From Gammaproteobacteria bacterium (GTDB taxonomy: Bacteria; Pseudomonadota; Gammaproteobacteria; Pseudomonadales; Azotimanducaceae), in the NCBI GenBank assembly GCA_026705345.1, contig JAPPAV010000140.1:62001-126000 (forward strand): 64,000 bases of DNA, written 5' to 3'. Below the pieces are notes generated by a model. The model had not been told where the DNA came from. It was given only the letters and a program-made list of their open reading frames with translations, and did not search any database. This document shows positions 37,911 to 45,147 of the stretch, one piece after another. Each line of letters begins with the position of its first letter. The first letter of the stretch is position 1. The position numbers and the translations under genes were made by a program.

Positions 37911-39209
37911 CTAGCCGACGATCCCCGGTACCGGGAACCTCAAGCAGGTCTCTTCCACTTCGCCCTTGATGCGCGCCAAGGTCACCGTGTCGTCGTGGTT
38001 GCGCAGTGCATCCGTAATCCAGCCGCCTAGGAGGCGCATTTGCGGTGCCGTCATGCCGCGCGTCGTGGCGGCCGGCGTGCCGAGGCGGATGCCGCTCGGG
38101 CGCAGCGGCGGATTGGGGTCGTCGGGGATGACCTGCTTGTTGCAGGTGATGGACACCGCGTCCAAGGCTTCCTCGGCAACACGTCCGTCGATACCGAAAC
38201 TGGCGACGCAGTCGAGCACCATTAAGTGGTTCTCCGTACCACCGGTGACGAGTTGGGCACCGCCCTCGATGAGCGCTTCGGCGAGCACCTGCGCGTTGTC
38301 CAGCACTTCCCGCGCGTAGACCTTGAACTCGGGCTCGAGGGCCTTCCCCAGGGCGATGGCGACGCCGGCCACCTGGTTCATGTGAGGACCGCCTTGCAGA
38401 CCCGGAAAGACCGAACGGTCGATGTCGCGGCGGTAGTCCTTCTTGGTGAGGATCATGCCGCCCCGGGGGCCACGCAGCGACTTGTGGGTGGTGGTGGTCA
38501 CGAAGTCGAAGCCGCAGTCGCAGGGGTTGGCCATGACACCACCCGCGATCAGGCCACCGATATGGGAGACGTCCGCCATCGTAAGGGCACCGACCTCGTC
38601 GGCCACGGCCTTGAACTTGGCGTAGTCGTAGTCGCGCGGGTAGGACGAGTAGCCGCAGACGACCATCTTCGGCCGGTGTTTTCGGGCGGTCACGCGCAGT
38701 TCGTCGAAATCTATACGGCCTTGCTTCGACGGGTCGGATTTGTAGCGAATCCAGTTGTAGAGCGTGCCCATGTGGGACACCGGCGCCCCGTGGGTGAGAT
38801 GACCGCCGTGGGACAGGTCCATGCCGAGCACGGTATCCCCGGGTTCGAGCATGGCGAGGTAGACGGCCGCATTCATCGGCGCCCCGGAGAGCGGCTGCAC
38901 GTTGGCGTGCTCGGCGCCGAAGATCTCCCGGGCGCGGTTGCGGGCGGTGCGTTCGATCACGTCCGTGTATTCCTGGCCGCCGTAGTAGCGCCGCCCCGGG
39001 TAGCCCTCCGAGTACTTGTTGGTGAACACCGACCCGAGGGCCGCCAGCACCTCCGGGTAGGTGTAGTTCTCGGAGGGAATCAGTTCGATGCCCGCCCGCT
39101 GCCGCGCTTCTTCCCCGACCAGGGCGTCATGTATCTCGGGGTCGGTTTCTGCCAACTGAAGGCGATTGCGCCGGCTTGCGTCGGCACCGGCGGACTGGTT
39201 GAGTGACAT
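37911..39209 (-). CDS. glyA: Serine hydroxymethyltransferase
   Basis: PLP enzyme interconverting serine and glycine with transfer of a one-carbon unit to tetrahydrofolate. 432 residues from ATG 39209, which has AGGAAG upstream; the longer frame adds 13 unlikely residues. The PLP-lysine lies in VTTTTHKSLRGPRGG; IELIPSENYTYPEVLAALGSVFTNKYSEGYPGRRYYGG and SHGGHLTHG are family hallmarks. Its leader contains a hairpin (39247-39270). Confidence 0.96.
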   Translation of the reverse strand: MSLNQSAGADASRRNRLQLAETDPEIHDALVGEEARQRAGIELIPSENYTYPEVLAALGSVFTNKYSEGYPGRRYYGGQEYTDVIERTARNRAREIFGAEHANVQPLSGAPMNAAVYLAMLEPGDTVLGMDLSHGGHLTHGAPVSHMGTLYNWIRYKSDPSKQGRIDFDELRVTARKHRPKMVVCGYSSYPRDYDYAKFKAVADEVGALTMADVSHIGGLIAGGVMANPCDCGFDFVTTTTHKSLRGPRGGMILTKKDYRRDIDRSVFPGLQGGPHMNQVAGVAIALGKALEPEFKVYAREVLDNAQVLAEALIEGGAQLVTGGTENHLMVLDCVASFGIDGRVAEEALDAVSITCNKQVIPDDPNPPLRPSGIRLGTPAATTRGMTAPQMRLLGGWITDALRNHDDTVTLARIKGEVEETCLRFPVPGIVG

Positions 39210-39246
39210 GGCAGCAGCTTCCTGGAATAGCCGAAGAGAAAGCGGC

Positions 39247-39270
39247 AAACGACCCGTTGATCGGTCGTTT
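39247..39270. promoter_or_regulatory. Hairpin in the glyA leader
   Basis: Perfect inverted repeat AAACGACC / GGTCGTTT around an eight-base loop, about 40-60 bases upstream of the glyA start. Could be an operator or an mRNA structure. It does not resemble a glycine or tetrahydrofolate riboswitch. Confidence 0.4.
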
Positions 39271-39397
39271 ACCGACGGCTTGATAGACTAAACCCTAACT
39301 GCTCGTCACGCATTGAGCGTGTCGCAGCGCGGGCACAATGTTGGCGCATGACGATCACCCGGGTTAAACCTCCACCGTCCACGAGGCTGGCGAAGCG

Positions 39398-39943
39398 ATG
39401 AACCGTCGCCGCATGATGGTGGGTGCCGCCACGCTCTCCTTCGTGCGGCCCGGCAACGCGGCGAAGCCGCGACGGATGAAACCCCAGGTGGGAGACGTGC
39501 TCGCCCACGCGTTCGGGGAGCAGGCCGGTTCGGTCATCGCGGCGAAGGATGTTGTCCTCCAGCCCGTCCCCGCATTCCCAAGGGATCCGTCGACCGGCGT
39601 CGTCCGGGACGGTTCGCTGCACAATCAACTCGCCGTGCTGCGCGTGCCATCCGAACGGCTGACCCCCAAGGCAAAGCGGCACGCCGTGGCAGCGCCCCCG
39701 CACGCCTTCCTCGTCTACTCCGCCGCATGCACCCACACCGGCTGCGAAGTCAGCGGCTGGAACAACGACGCCGCCCGCCTGGTCTGTCCCTGCCACGGAT
39801 CCGAGTTCGATGTGGCCGACGCCGCCCGCGTGGTGAACGGCCCCGCAACAAAGCCGCTAGCGATGTTGAAGGTCGAAATCACAGACGGCGTATTCCGCGT
39901 GACCGGCGGCTTTTCCCGGCGCGTCGGCCCGGAACCGCCATGA
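39398..39943 (+). CDS. Tat-exported Rieske [2Fe-2S] protein
   Basis: 181 residues. The N-terminus MNRRRMMVGAATL is a twin-Arg-like signal. The Rieske cluster ligands are Cys111 and His113 (CTHTGC) and Cys130 and His133 (CPCHGSEF), with Cys116 and Cys132 placed to form the disulfide of high-potential Rieske proteins. It lies 59 bases before a PQQ dehydrogenase gene on the same strand, so electron transfer from that enzyme toward the respiratory chain is a reasonable inference. It is not part of a bc1 operon. Confidence 0.9.
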   Translation: MNRRRMMVGAATLSFVRPGNAAKPRRMKPQVGDVLAHAFGEQAGSVIAAKDVVLQPVPAFPRDPSTGVVRDGSLHNQLAVLRVPSERLTPKAKRHAVAAPPHAFLVYSAACTHTGCEVSGWNNDAARLVCPCHGSEFDVADAARVVNGPATKPLAMLKVEITDGVFRVTGGFSRRVGPEPP

Positions 39944-40002
39944 CTTGCCTAATCGCCCGCCGATGGGCGAAGGTGGGCTGATCATCATCCGGTGCCATCG
40001 TG

Positions 40003-41697
40003 ATGCGACCAAGTGCGTTTCTTGTGATCCTCGCCCTTGCGGCTGCTTCGGCCAAAGCCACCACCTACCCGGCCGTTACCGACGAACGACTCGAAACCCC
40101 CGAACCGGGAAACTGGTTGATGTACCGGGGAACCTACGACTCGCACGGGTATAGCGCGCTCGATACGATCAACACGAACAACGTCGCCCGCCTGAAACCC
40201 CTCTGGACGTTTTCCACCGGGATGCGCGAAGGCCACCAGGCACCTCCGGTGGTCAACGACGGCAGGATGTTCATCACGACGCCGCACAATCACCTGATCG
40301 CCCTCGATGCCGCGACCGGCGAGGAGTTGTGGCGCTATCGGCGCGACCTGCCCGAAGATCTGGCGCAAATGCACCCCACCAACCGGGGCGTCGGTCTTTA
40401 CGGCAACCTTGTGTACATGGCGACCGCCGACTGCTACCTCGTCGCACTCGACGCGGTAACCGGCGCCGTTGCCTGGGAAACCGAAGTGGAAGACTACGGC
40501 ACCGGCTACTACATGACCCTCGCCCCGCTCACCGCTGCCGGCAAGGTCATGGTCGGCGTTTCCGGGGGCGAGTTCGGCATCCGTGGTTTTGTCGCGGCAC
40601 TGGACGCCAAGACGGGCGAACTCGCCTGGAAGGCCTACACCATACCGGCCCCCGGCGAACCAGGGAGCGAGTCCTGGCCTGGCGATACGTGGAAGACCGG
40701 CGGCGTACCCGTGTGGATTACCGGATCCTACGATCCAGGCACGCGACTCACCTACTGGGGCACCGGCAACGGCGGCCCCTGGATGGGCGACGCACGGTCC
40801 GGCGACAACCTGTACGCCACGTCGGTCATCGCACTGGATGTGGACTCCGGCGCCATGGCCGGCTATCACCAATACCACTGGAACGATTCCTGGGACTGGG
40901 ACGAGGTCTCGGCGCCGATCTTGATCGACTTCGAACGCGCCGGCCGCAGCATCGCGGGGCTCGTCCATCCGGGCCGCAACGGCTACCTGTGGTTTCTCGA
41001 GCGCTCAGACGCCGCGATTCGGTTCATTGACGCCAAGCCCTACGTCAAGCAGGACGTCATCACGTCGTTGGACCCGGCGACGGGCCGCCCGACGTACGAC
41101 GAGACCAAGAAACCGGGCATCGGCAAACCCGCCACGTTCTGCCCGTCCCATTGGGGCGGAAAGGACTGGCCGCCCGCAGCGTTCTCGCCGCGCACCCGGC
41201 TGCTCTACATTCCCGCGAACGACAACGTCTGCGCCCACCTCGAAGGCGTCGAGGAGGAGTACCGGGAAGGACGCACCTTCATGGGCGCGAAGATGGAGAC
41301 CTTCACCCTGGTCCTCGACCCCGAGACCAAGACCATCGGCGAACTCCAGGCATGGCATGTGGACACCTTCGAGAAGGCTTGGAGCGTGGCTTTCGAGAGC
41401 CACAACTGGGGACCCGTTCTCGCCACCGCCGGCGACCTCGTCTTCATGGGCGGCACCAGCGACCGGTACTTTCGGGCGTTCGACGCCCGCTCCGGCAAGC
41501 TGCTGTGGCGTCAGCGCACGAATTCGGGGATCACGGGCGTTCCGTCGTCCTACGCGGTCGACGGCAAACAGTACGTGGCGGTGCTTTCCGGTTGGGGAGT
41601 CGACGCTGAACGGCAACAGGAGGCTCTGCGCATTCTGGGCAGGACCAGCATCCGCGTCCCGCAGGGCGGCGTGCTTTGGGTATTCGGATTGGACTAG
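40003..41697 (+). CDS. PQQ-dependent alcohol dehydrogenase (quinoprotein, methanol/ethanol-dehydrogenase family)
   Basis: Periplasmic quinoprotein of 564 residues with an eight-bladed propeller. ATG 40003 gives a clean signal peptide (MRPSAFLVILALAAASAKA); GTG 40000 is adjacent. Blade signatures include LIALDAATGEELWRYRR, LVALDAVTGAVAWETEV and VIALDVDSGAMAGYHQY. The active-site Asp lies in SWDWDEVSAPILID; the second Asp two residues later matches the D-x-D pattern of lanthanide-dependent enzymes. The vicinal Cys-Cys of methanol dehydrogenases is absent (MHPTNRG occupies that place). No cytochrome domain or XoxGJ gene is adjacent. The substrate is unknown. Confidence 0.9.
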   Translation: MRPSAFLVILALAAASAKATTYPAVTDERLETPEPGNWLMYRGTYDSHGYSALDTINTNNVARLKPLWTFSTGMREGHQAPPVVNDGRMFITTPHNHLIALDAATGEELWRYRRDLPEDLAQMHPTNRGVGLYGNLVYMATADCYLVALDAVTGAVAWETEVEDYGTGYYMTLAPLTAAGKVMVGVSGGEFGIRGFVAALDAKTGELAWKAYTIPAPGEPGSESWPGDTWKTGGVPVWITGSYDPGTRLTYWGTGNGGPWMGDARSGDNLYATSVIALDVDSGAMAGYHQYHWNDSWDWDEVSAPILIDFERAGRSIAGLVHPGRNGYLWFLERSDAAIRFIDAKPYVKQDVITSLDPATGRPTYDETKKPGIGKPATFCPSHWGGKDWPPAAFSPRTRLLYIPANDNVCAHLEGVEEEYREGRTFMGAKMETFTLVLDPETKTIGELQAWHVDTFEKAWSVAFESHNWGPVLATAGDLVFMGGTSDRYFRAFDARSGKLLWRQRTNSGITGVPSSYAVDGKQYVAVLSGWGVDAERQQEALRILGRTSIRVPQGGVLWVFGLD

Positions 41698-41711
41698 GGG
41701 CTAGGTAAACC

Positions 41712-42449
41712 ATGACGAACATCGAGGTCTTCTGGCAGCCCGGGTGAACCAGTTGCCTGGGGCTCAAGGAGTTCCTGTCGGCCCGTGAGGTCGACTACAT
41801 TTCACAGGACATCGCCAACGACCCGGCGGCGAAGGCTCGCTTCGCGGACATCGGCGGCCAACTCGTGCCGGCGATCGCCAAGGCCGGCGCCTGCATGCCC
41901 GGTGCGGACCTGGACCGGGTGGCCGAATTCCTGGATCTCGAGGTCGAGTCCAGGGAGGCATTGCCCGCCGAGGTCCTGATCGAACGCTTGGCGGTTGTTC
42001 TTGCGACGACGACTCGGCTCACCAGCCAGTTCTCCGTCGATCGTCTCACCGACAAGCTTCCGAATCGGGACCGGACCGTGCTGGCCTTGGCGAACCACAT
42101 CGTGGAAATCGCCGCAGGCTACCTGCTGGTGGAAGCCGGACGCCCCTTCAATGCCATAGTGGCCGGGGCCATTCCCGAGCGGGAACTCGACCCCGGCGAT
42201 CTGGCAACGCGTTCGAAGACCGTCCGCGCCCGCCTCACGGCGCTGCGGCCCGCGCCGACGCGGCAAGTCGAGACACTGCACGGAATGTCCAACCGCCATC
42301 GGGTGTTGGAGCGCTGCACCTGGCATGCCGCCCAACATGCCCGACAGCTAGCCTTCATGTTGGAGAGGCAGGGAGTCGAGCCCGATCGGCCCCTGACGTC
42401 CGCCGAACTGGAGGGGCTGCCGTTGCCGTCGGCAGTCTGGGATGACTAA
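41712..42449 (+). CDS. Candidate selenoprotein: glutaredoxin-like domain (UxxC) fused to a DinB-like domain
   Basis: 245 residues if the in-frame TGA at 41745-41747 is read as selenocysteine. The N-terminus MTNIEVFWQPG-U-TSCLGLKEFL is a glutaredoxin active site in which U12 replaces the first Cys of CxxC, with Cys15 second; EVDYISQDIANDP continues the thioredoxin fold. The frame is open both sides of TGA. Residues about 80-245 look like a DinB-type four-helix domain (LANHIVEIAAGYL; RCTWHAAQHARQLAFMLER). A possible bacterial SECIS follows: stem AGG/CCU with loop AGUU starting 22 bases after the UGA, inside an outer GGGC/GCCC stem. Start ATG 41712 lies 14 bases after the PQQ dehydrogenase. A Cys-to-stop mutation is the rival reading. 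Confidence 0.75.
41760..41785 (+). promoter_or_regulatory. Possible bacterial SECIS element downstream of the UGA
   Basis: GGGC (41761-41764) can pair with GCCC (41781-41784 region), enclosing AGG (41767-41769), loop AGTT (41770-41773) and CCT (41774-41776). The loop has G as its second base and starts about 22 bases after the UGA, within the usual distance for SelB-bound bacterial elements. Pairing was judged by eye only. Confidence 0.45.
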
Positions 42450-42470
42450 CCCCCATGAGGCTCCGGCGAT

Positions 42471-42890
42471 TCAGGCGCGCCGACGTACCCAACGACTCGT
42501 GGCGCTCACATCCTCAATGGTCTCCCCGGCTTGTTGCCAGCCGGTGAAGCCGGGCTCGAGGTGGGCCACGTTCGCGAAACCCATGTCCATAAGCGCCTTC
42601 GCGGCCAACGCGGAGCGTCCGCCGCCGGCGCAAAAGAGGACGATCCGCTTGTCCTCCTCGAACCAGTCTCGGTAGTAGGGGCTTTGGGGATCGGCCCAGA
42701 ACTCCAACATTCCGCGGGGGGCGTGCTTGGACCCCGGAATCGTGCCGAGATCCACACGTTCCTGGATCTCGCGGATATCCGCCAAGAGCAGGTTCGGTGC
42801 TCCGAGTTCCGCTTTCAGGTCATCCACGGACAGGTTTTCGACGTGTCTCTTGACCTCGTCAACGACCGCGAAGATCTTCTTGATCGCCAT
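42471..42890 (-). CDS. Rhodanese-domain sulfurtransferase
   Basis: 139 residues, single rhodanese domain. ATG 42890 has AGGAG/GGAG upstream. The catalytic Cys87 lies in VLFCAGGGRSALAAKALMDMGF; the preceding LLLADIREIQERVDLGTIPGSKHAPRGML is the family N-terminal segment. Probably handles persulfide sulfur in the cytoplasm. Its start overlaps the end of the sugar transferase gene by 32 bases, so they are cotranscribed. It converges on the selenoprotein candidate, 21 bases away. Confidence 0.9.
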   Translation of the reverse strand: MAIKKIFAVVDEVKRHVENLSVDDLKAELGAPNLLLADIREIQERVDLGTIPGSKHAPRGMLEFWADPQSPYYRDWFEEDKRIVLFCAGGGRSALAAKALMDMGFANVAHLEPGFTGWQQAGETIEDVSATSRWVRRRA

Positions 42891-43605
42891 TTCTCCACTC
42901 CTGCAAATGACCTGGATCGCGTGCCGTCGGATCAGCCTCGCCGCCCATGTTCTTGGCAGGCTGAACAAGCGCCTGGACGCGTTCGATGTGCCGTGGATCC
43001 AATCGCGCCGGCCCCATGTTGAAGATCGCACCCACGGTTCGAACAACAATCCAAAGGTCGACCCAAGCCGAGCGGTTTCGGACGTAGTCGATGTCGAGCG
43101 CCAACTTCTGCGGCAGGATACGGGTTCGGTACTCGTCTTCCGGGTCCCTGGACCTCAGGTTGGGCTCCCCGTGGACGAGATAGAACAGCGTTCCCGGGCT
43201 GGTTAGACCGGGCAGAACATCCAGGGTCTCCCGGTGCAACGGCGTATAGCAACGGCGGACGATCTGGGGATCCCTTGGCCTAGGGCCAACGATCGACATG
43301 TCGCCCTTGATGATGTTGACCATCTGCGGGAGTTCGTCGACTTTCGATCGACGCAGCAACCTTCCCACCGGGAATACCCGCCCATCGCCGGCCGTGGTCA
43401 CCACACTGCCCGAGTCGCCCCTGCGTACGTACATCGTGCGCAGCTTGTACATGGTGAAGATCCGACCGGACCGTCCCACCCGGTCGGCACGGTAGATAAC
43501 GGGGCCGGGATTGACAGCGAAGATCGCTGCCGCGGCGGCAATCGTCACGGGCAGACTGACCACGAGACCAATACTCGCGAGCACGATGTCAACGAGTCGC
43601 CGCAT
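42859..43605 (-). CDS. Undecaprenyl-phosphate sugar phosphotransferase (bacterial sugar transferase)
   Basis: 248 residues of the WcaJ/PglC core type: one N-terminal membrane helix (VDIVLASIGLVVSLPVTIAAAAAIF) and the cytoplasmic catalytic domain with VIYRADRVGRSGRIFTMYKLRTM and KVDELPQMVNIIKGDMSIVGPRP. It would start a glycan by moving a sugar phosphate onto the lipid carrier. ATG 43605 is chosen; the frame extends 40 codons upstream without a good start. No glycosyltransferase, flippase or polymerase genes are near, so it is an orphan initiator here. Confidence 0.9.
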   Translation of the reverse strand: MRRLVDIVLASIGLVVSLPVTIAAAAAIFAVNPGPVIYRADRVGRSGRIFTMYKLRTMYVRRGDSGSVVTTAGDGRVFPVGRLLRRSKVDELPQMVNIIKGDMSIVGPRPRDPQIVRRCYTPLHRETLDVLPGLTSPGTLFYLVHGEPNLRSRDPEDEYRTRILPQKLALDIDYVRNRSAWVDLWIVVRTVGAIFNMGPARLDPRHIERVQALVQPAKNMGGEADPTARDPGHLQEWRNGDQEDLRGR

Positions 43606-43984
43606 CACTAGTCGATCCCTGCGTACCGGTCTACGCAATCCACCGGCACGACGTGTTCTGTTCCATGCTCGTCGACTATAACAGCCCCGCGAAAGACGGC
43701 CCGGCGAAACGTACGCCGGGGGCATTCCTCGCTCAACCGGGTGGACATACTATTCCTTGCCCCGGCGGTCCTTGCCCCGGCGGTCCTTGCCCCGGCGGTC
43801 CTTGCCCCGGCGGTCCTTGCCCCGGCGGTCCTTGCCCCGGCGGCCCTTGCCCCGGCGGTCCTTGCCCCGGCGGTCCTTGCCCCGGCGGCCCTTGCCCCGG
43901 CGGGACCGCCAAGCAGTCGTGTCTGCTACGCTCGGTTGGATGAGCAGACAGGCACCAGCCGGGCACTTTTCGCCGACTCGACGG
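43606..43984. other. Divergent intergenic region with a tandem repeat
   Basis: Holds the promoters for the divergent sugar transferase and PhyH genes and, at 43756-43903, a 15-base tandem repeat. Outside the array I see no clear gene or promoter. Confidence 0.5.
43756..43903. repeat. 15-base minisatellite, 9.9 copies
   Basis: Nine full copies of CTTGCCCCGGCGGTC plus a 13-base partial copy. Copies 6 and 9 have GGCC in place of GGTC near the end; the rest are identical. Fifteen is a multiple of three, so every frame stays open on both strands, giving Pro-Arg-Arg-Ser-Leu, Ala-Pro-Ala-Val-Leu or Pro-Cys-Pro-Gly-Gly on the + strand and Gly-Pro-Pro-Gly-Gln on the - strand. It sits about 80 bases before the PhyH start. 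Low divergence suggests recent expansion by slippage. Confidence 0.97.
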
Positions 43985-45031
43985 ATGGCTAACAGAGGAT
44001 TGAGCCGACGACAGAAACGGTCCCTGTACCGCGACGGGTTCGTCGTTCTGCCCGGCCTGATAGAACGGGATCACGTCGCTGCAGCACGTCGGCTGGTCCT
44101 CGAACAGCGACACCGTTCTCGGGCCACGATGTCCAAGGATGGGACGGTCCCCGAAACCCATCCCGGTCAGTCGACCTTGATACTCGGTCTGTTCAACGAT
44201 ACGCCTCTCAAGGAGATCACCGAGGAAGCACTCGGTCCGGTGCACGCACCTCGTGGCTGCCAACTGGCGACCCGGCTTCCCGCGGCCCCGGACAACCGTG
44301 TGAACGAGTCGGGCTACCGCGACAAGGACACGCCTTTTGGGGGTTGGCATGGACACCTCGACGGCTTGTGGAACGGTGCCACCCGCATTCATCAGGACAC
44401 CGACCGACCCATGACCAGCGCGGAAGCCGAAGCCTGGAACCGGGAGCCGTCCACCAACGGTTGCCTCAAGACGCATACCGACCTCGGCGCCAATATCCGG
44501 AGTTTCGCGGCGCTCGTGGCCGTGTCGTTGTCGGATCAGACTACCGAAGGCTCAGGCAACCTAGGCGTCTTGAGAGGTGCCCACCACGAAATCGAGCGGT
44601 TCTTCCAGCGCCAGCGCGACGCAGGAGGACCCCTTGGGCCGGACGGGCCAAACTGGGAACGCATCGATCGCTACGCGCCCAACGGCTGCGGGCTGCGTCA
44701 CTATCCCGACGCCGTGCGAACGGCGTTCACGAAAGGGGCTGCCAGAACGCCCGACGGCAGGCACTGGCCGAAACCGACCCTGTTGCGCCTCGCGCCCGGC
44801 GATGCCGCCATCGTTCTGCACGCCGTCCCGCACAGCGCAACGCGGGTCGCCCGCGCCGAACCGCGGCATATGGCCTTTTTTCGGATCACGCCCCTAGCCC
44901 GCCCGGAACGGAACCGGGTCGTCTACCCGGAAGCCCTCTGCGACATTTGGCGGGAGTGGCCCGGCATGGCCGATGTCGTGGCCGAGGAACGGCAACGGGA
45001 GGTGTCCGCGTCGCCCGCAACCAACGGATGA
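43985..45031 (+). CDS. Phytanoyl-CoA dioxygenase (PhyH) family protein
   Basis: 348 residues, Fe(II)/2-oxoglutarate oxygenase fold. ATG 43985 begins the family N-terminus (LSRRQKRSLYRDGFVVLPGLI); ATG 43940 is an alternative, and the frame further upstream runs into the minisatellite. Iron ligands: H124-x-D126 in GGWHGHLDGLWNG and the distal His in AIVLHAVPHSATRV, followed by Arg. The substrate is unknown; PhyH relatives hydroxylate lipids and natural products. A repeat follows 11 bases after the stop. Confidence 0.85.
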   Translation: MANRGLSRRQKRSLYRDGFVVLPGLIERDHVAAARRLVLEQRHRSRATMSKDGTVPETHPGQSTLILGLFNDTPLKEITEEALGPVHAPRGCQLATRLPAAPDNRVNESGYRDKDTPFGGWHGHLDGLWNGATRIHQDTDRPMTSAEAEAWNREPSTNGCLKTHTDLGANIRSFAALVAVSLSDQTTEGSGNLGVLRGAHHEIERFFQRQRDAGGPLGPDGPNWERIDRYAPNGCGLRHYPDAVRTAFTKGAARTPDGRHWPKPTLLRLAPGDAAIVLHAVPHSATRVARAEPRHMAFFRITPLARPERNRVVYPEALCDIWREWPGMADVVAEERQREVSASPATNG

Positions 45032-45041
45032 CGGGCGGCGC

Positions 45042-45066
45042 GGGCGGGGACAAGCCCCGCCCCTAC
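45042..45066 (-). repeat. Dispersed palindromic repeat, copy 8 (variant)
   Basis: Arms GGGCGGGG and CCCCGCCC around ACAAG, then CTAC. Relative to consensus, A-to-C style changes in one arm are matched in the other, keeping the stem. Directly downstream of the PhyH gene. Confidence 0.75.
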
Positions 45067-45147
45067 GGGTCGCCGCAGCCGCGACCTCGATAGAGTCCTA
45101 CATCGTCGATCTGCAGGTCGACAGCGCTCTGCGCGATTCGACCGCCG

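Noticed and set aside
39210..39397. Glycine or tetrahydrofolate riboswitch upstream of glyA
   Set aside because: Only one simple hairpin is visible; no conserved aptamer sequence of either class.
43756..43903. CRISPR array
   Set aside because: Units are directly adjacent 15-mers without spacers, and no cas genes are near.
43733..44476. Collagen-like Gly-Pro-Pro-Gly-Gln frame on the minus strand
   Set aside because: Most of it is antisense to the PhyH gene and the repeat stays open in every frame because its unit is 15 bases. No ribosome site or family.
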